Source of the DNA: Heterotrichella gracilis | Lineage: Eukaryota; Sar; Xanthophyceae; Tribonematales; Xanthonemataceae | DNA: 64,000 nucleotides | Direction of reading: 5' to 3' | Assembly: GCA_032358255.1 (NCBI GenBank) | Contig: JAULBX010004888.1 | Location: 62,001-126,000 of the forward strand | Shown here: positions 60,060-64,000 of the stretch, piece by piece | How the letters are laid out: every line of letters starts with the position of its first letter | Numbering within the stretch: the stretch's first letter is position 1 | Made by a program: the position numbers and the translations under genes | Notes under the pieces: generated by a model | What the model was told of the DNA's origin: nothing | The model's database searches: none | What the model saw: only the letters and a program-made list of their open reading frames with translations

Positions 60060-62792
60060 CTATGTGCTGCTTGCCTGCGCCAGGATCTCACGCGTGACCG
60101 GGTCCCTGGCAATGCCCAAGTGCGAGTCGTAGTCGGGGTCGCGCTCCAGGCGGTCGTCGCGATTCTGGGAGTCAATCACGAGCTCCTGGGGAGGGGGAAG
60201 GTGGAAGGAGGGGTCAGGTGGCATGCAACGGGTTAGTGAGTTCCCATGCTGTTAGGTTTGCGTACAGATGTTGGGATGGGGCAGGCACTGCCATGTGCAT
60301 CCATCCCCCTAAATGCAAGGTTAGATTCAAGATTGGTGCAGCGCACCCCAAGCAGCGGTACGTGCACGCCCGCACCCCGCCCCTAGGAAGCTGCAGCTGT
60401 TCAAGGCTGATGCAGTGCATACTACAGACCCCAAGCACTAGCAACCCAACAAGCAGTTGCGCATGAACGACCCTGCAGCCCACCCCTCCCCTCCACAGCT
60501 GCACCCCAGTGCCCGGTCCACCCCCAGCAACCCAATACCAGACCTAAATGGATTGTGTAATGCCAGAACTGGCATAACTCAATTGGCAGATTTGGCAAAT
60601 AATTTTTGCCAGAGCGGCAACAAGCAGAGTGCAATATATATAGAAAATTATGATCACCCCCATTGCAACCCATAGTTTTGTATTTAGGGTTTAGGGTTAC
60701 TACAGATCACACTCCTTTACACGCACCGCCACCGATTTTGCGTTCTCCTCTGCGTGCAGCGCCGCCAGCTGTGCGTAGTTTGCCGCACTGGCATTAATGA
60801 ATGCCGCCTCCTCGGGTGACAGCGCGCGCAGGAACTTGGCGGGGTTGCCTGCCCACACCTGGCCGGAGGGGACCACTGTGTTGGGCCGAACCATGGCGCC
60901 GCCAGCCACAATGGAACCAGCCTCAACCTGCAAGTTGAAAGGGAGATTCAGCTTGAATGATATTTTGGCAAATTCAAGAAGCGCCCTCTGGAAACCTCGA
61001 GCCTTCCTGCGAAGCCAAATTGATTGTGGGCTGATTTGTAAGAAATCGGGGCGCACAGTGTGGATGCTAATATTTGATGGGGTGACCACATGATTGTATG
61101 GCGGTCGTGCAAACTGCAATGATAGCATGGTGGCAACCCACCAGACAGCAACCACGGCTGGTGTGTCCGAGAATCTGTGCCATGGGATATGCAGAGGTCC
61201 GCTGTGACACACATCCAATCGCAGTATACGTTGTAACATATGCCTCTGTGGATGCATGGGTACGGTATGCATGGCATGCTCTGCATGTCCCTGTTTGTAT
61301 GATTGACATAGATGCATGGGTATCCATGCTTTGCTGTGTCCTTGTATGGCCTCGCACCTTAGCCCCGTCCAGCAACGTGGCGCCCATGCCCACCAGGCAG
61401 CCGTCTGCAATGGTGCACGCGTGGATGGTGGCGCCGTGGCCTGCAGGGGGGGAACATATGACTCACGCAAGACCATGCAATACAGCTGTATACAGAGATG
61501 ACTGTGCCATAAGACAACCAAGCAGGCCTGTTCACGCAACCTGCACGCGCAGTGTGGTGGTGGCGAACAGCTTGCAGAAACATTTATGCGTACAGATGCA
61601 GTGTTTGCGCCAGTGCACTACCTATTGTCACGTTGTTGCCGATGACTGTGGGTGCTGGCTTGTTGTCGGGGTTGTTCTTGGCCACGTGCACCACCACGCC
61701 ATCCTGGATGTTGGTCCGCTCACCCACGGTGATGGAGTTAACGTCACCTGGAGGCAAAACCAAGTATACTCGCTGAACACCGCAAAAGATATGTCCCTTG
61801 TGGTGGCAGGTATGCTTCTTGTGCTCACAGGTATATTTCTTGTGTTCAGTGATACTGTATGGCACAGTGGGCTTGCAGGCGCGTCGCCCGCGGTGCATGT
61901 CAACCTTGGCCAGGAGTGCAAGTGTGAATGTTGCAGTGGCGTGCAAGCCCGCTTCGCAGTGGCATGCAAGCCCGCTGCGTGAGACCAACTTGCCAGTTGC
62001 ACTACTTGCCAGTCAGCACGCTGAATGCACAGCATTTTGCCGCTCCTGTAAAGTACCGCAAGTGACCGCTATGTGAAAAGCACGCTGGATGGGAACAACA
62101 GATCACAGCTCCCAGCATAGTTCCAGCATGCACAGAGGCTTTTGTACACCCTATGAAAGATCTGTGGGTGCTGTCAACCCATACCATCAACGGTAAAGGG
62201 CAGCCACGGCAAGGTGGGTTCCCTACCTCTCAAGATAGCGCTGTACCACACCGAAGAGCCCCGCCCGATGGTCACGTTGCCAATCACAGATGCGTTTGGC
62301 GCCACAAACACCTCCTCTGCCAGCTTGGGTACCAAGTCACCCAGGCGCTGCAGCGGCCGATGGTTCCATACTGCGTATGGGGGCAGTTAGGGTCAATCAG
62401 CCACATGAACAGACTGCAGGTCATACACAGGATGCACAGCTTGAACGCAGCAACCCGCGTGCATGCAACTTGTACAGCAGGCTTGGGAAGAGAAAAACAA
62501 TCCAACAGACGGTAGAGAGGGCAAGCCAGCCTGGATCCACGGTCATTGGGTAACCCAAAAGGACACCCAACGGCTGGATATGCATGGCCAAGTTTTCCAC
62601 AACTGTGTGAGTCCACGGTGCAGAATCGTGCAAAGGGTTTCGTGGCGCAGCGTTCAAGTGTTGCAAACACGGGTTGGCGGGCGCACATGTTTCTTGCACG
62701 GCGTATTTCCCTTGTAGGCTCCTGCCTGCAGCATCCACCGCCTGCCCCAAGCTCCTCAAAACCTTCCCCAGGGCTATGACCGCGGAGGTCAT
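60060..62792 (-). CDS. CAG: Mitochondrial gamma-type carbonic anhydrase (complex I associated)
   Basis: Six exons on the minus strand (62687-62792, 62227-62370, 61622-61747, 61358-61440, 60727-60927, 60060-60185) sum to 786 nt (261 aa). The start MTSAVIALGKVLRSLGQAVD aligns with plant gamma-CA1 (GRAFYSVGFWIRETGQALD). The left-handed beta-helix reads VFVAPNASVIGNVTIGRGSS, then VWYSAILRGDVNSITVG, TNIQDGVVVHVAKNN, TVIGNNVTIGHGATIHACT and CLVGMGATLLDGAK. The Arg/Asp of LRGDVN and all three metal-binding His (VHVAK, GHGATIH) are kept, so catalysis is possible. After AENAKSVA the last exon adds DPDYDSHLGIARDPVTREIL, matching the EYDSMLGIVRETP region of plant gamma-CAs. The family forms the matrix-facing gamma-CA domain of complex I in plants and algae. 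Which paralogue (CAG1, 2 or 3) is not settled. Confidence 0.93.
61800..61985. repeat. Two short tandem duplications in gamma-CA intron 2
   Basis: Near 61808-61855 a 21-22-nt block (GTATGCTTCTTGTGCTCACAG) is followed by a diverged copy. Near 61937-61983 a 23-nt block (GTGGCGTGCAAGCCCGCTTC) is followed by another. Both are intronic. Confidence 0.5.
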
Positions 62793-63379
62793 CACTGAAA
62801 CAAAACGGGTCCCCAACGTCCCCCAGGTACTTTACAGGTGGAGCAGAAGGAAGGATGCTGCACAGGCAAGGGTACTCAGCTCATGTTCCAAGTACGGCAA
62901 ATCACTGGGTACCCCTGGTTCACCACTTCTTGGCGTCCAGCTCAGCGTAGCGGGTACACAAGAAGGCTTCCACACTCTCATATGGGAAATGGTGGGAGTA
63001 GTAAAGTGGCAGGCTGCAGCAGGCTTGGTTATAACCAATTATCCTGCGGTCGCTGCATATTATATGTGGTAAGCGGGGGGAAACTGAGGCACACATCTTG
63101 CCAAAAAGATGGGCGATGCTTTCATGTCTGTTTATAACCCGTGTTGGGCTTGCACGAAGCGTTTTACTTCGCAGGTACTGGGGTATAACTAACTTGCTGG
63201 GTGCCAAGTTGTTCGGGTCTCCAGTTTACATCGAAGGAAACTAGCGGGAAGGAAATCTATGAGGGCTCAGATGGGTGCCTAGCTATGCGCGTCGTTTGTG
63301 AACGGCGCCCCTGAGCACTGACAGTGCCACTGTTGAAGTATAATTGATAACAACCCGAGGGTTGCAGGCTAGCGCCACC
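62793..63379. promoter_or_regulatory. Divergent promoter region of gamma-CA and PYROXD1-like genes
   Basis: The two start codons face away from each other across 587 nt. No gene or clear core promoter motif was identified. Confidence 0.4.
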
Positions 63380-64000
63380 ATGGTCACGCAGCGTCATGTG
63401 GTTATTGGAGGCGGTATCGCCGGGGTGTGCTGCGCCGAGGAGCTCTGCAGACTGGCACCAGACGATAAGGTCACTCTTGTATGCACAAACTCTGTCCTCA
63501 AGGTGGGTTATCCTTTTGCAACCTGCTGTCGCCGAGACGCAGAAATAAGAGCCCAGTCATGTGCTGGGCATGTGTACGTCGTCGCATGCATGCATTGTAT
63601 TGTATTGGTTCGGTCGATTCTGTTTGGCAGGTGTCGTCCTTCGTCACGTATGCGCAGCTGCTCACGCGCACTAACGTAAACCCAGTTGAGAAACATGCGT
63701 TCACTTGCATACGCTAGGGTGGCTTTACTTCGCATCCATGCTGCACCTGTGTTGCTGTGCCATGTTTGAATGGGCTTGCCTCGCAGGGGGTTGGCAACGT
63801 GGTGAAGCTAACCAAGAACCTGGAGGAGTTCGACGGTGGGGCCATGCTCCTGACGTGTACCCAAAACTGCATCAGTGGCACATGCAGCTGCTCTTCCCCC
63901 ACACCCCACCCCACCCCTACCTCCTGGGGTGCCAAACACCACCCCCACACTGCACCCCCTGCTCACCGCTGGCCCTGTGTGTGCAGTCGTCCCGCGTGAC
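63380..64000 (+). CDS. PYROXD1: PYROXD1-like pyridine nucleotide-disulfide oxidoreductase, 5' part (cut by window edge)
   Basis: Exon 1 (63380-63502) encodes MVTQRHVVIGGGIAGVCCAE and then ELCRLAPDDKVTLVCTNSVLK. GGGIAGVxxAE is the FAD-binding Rossmann motif and closely follows human PYROXD1 (VVVGGGIAGVTCAEQL). A later exon (63787-63835) gives GVGNVVKLTKNLEEFD, matching the PYROXD1 segment AVTNFKQISKILEEFDV. The next exon begins after the CAG at 63985-63987 with VPRD and runs off the window. A possible extra in-frame exon (63632-63676, VSSFVTYAQLLTRTN) lies between them and would insert 15 residues; its status is open. In other eukaryotes the enzyme is an NAD(P)H-dependent flavin oxidoreductase that protects the tRNA ligase complex from oxidation. 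Most of the gene lies outside. Confidence 0.85.

Noticed and set aside
1-64000. Autonomous transposons, viral or retroelement copies, CRISPR arrays, rRNA
   Set aside because: No reverse transcriptase, integrase, transposase or capsid-like reading was recognised in any frame, no long terminal repeats and no spacer-repeat array.

Overview
This is a nuclear window from a green alga, probably Chlorophyceae. The evidence is a long Pro-rich (Chlamydomonas/Volvox-style) wall glycoprotein, many short GT-AG introns, TGTAA-type poly(A) signals, plant-type telomere-like TTTAGGG motifs inside introns, and plant-like forms of UPL3, VPS8, CbbY, FPGS and gamma-carbonic anhydrase. Species cannot be settled from the sequence alone. 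I assembled gene models by hand from splice sites, reading-frame phase and remembered family alignments. Where full exon lists are given, the summed exon lengths keep the frame.

Layout: (1) 853-7347 (+), a secreted hydroxyproline-rich glycoprotein with an unrecognised Trp-rich core between two Pro-rich blocks. (2) 7348-12830, a gene-poor stretch with a diverged tandem repeat and a minisatellite. (3) 12831-24068 (-), a UPL3/KAKTUS-type HECT E3 ubiquitin ligase. (4) 25023-31091 (-), COG3, a Golgi tether subunit. (5) 31579-33900 (+), a CbbY-like plastid HAD phosphatase, divergent from COG3. (6) 34651-36735 (+), a small J-domain protein with a hydrophobic C-terminal segment. (7) 37469-49921 (-), VPS8, the CORVET tether subunit. 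(8) 50334-55275 (+), folylpolyglutamate synthase, divergent from VPS8. (9) 55276-60059, a small minus-strand terminal exon and a tandemly duplicated small gene pair of unknown function. (10) 60060-62792 (-), a mitochondrial gamma-carbonic anhydrase. (11) from 63380 (+), the 5' end of a PYROXD1-like flavin oxidoreductase cut by the window edge.

The genes are mostly single-copy housekeeping genes and do not form an obvious pathway. Two membrane-tethering subunits (COG3, VPS8) lie near each other, and three gene pairs share short divergent promoters (COG3/CbbY, VPS8/FPGS, gamma-CA/PYROXD1). I see no CRISPR array, convincing tRNA or rRNA, or autonomous transposon. The most interesting unexplained items are the wall-protein core family, a 48-bp-stem hairpin in a COG3 intron, the tandem small-gene pair, an AT-rich island in an FPGS intron, and a VPS8 that appears to stop before the expected RING domain.
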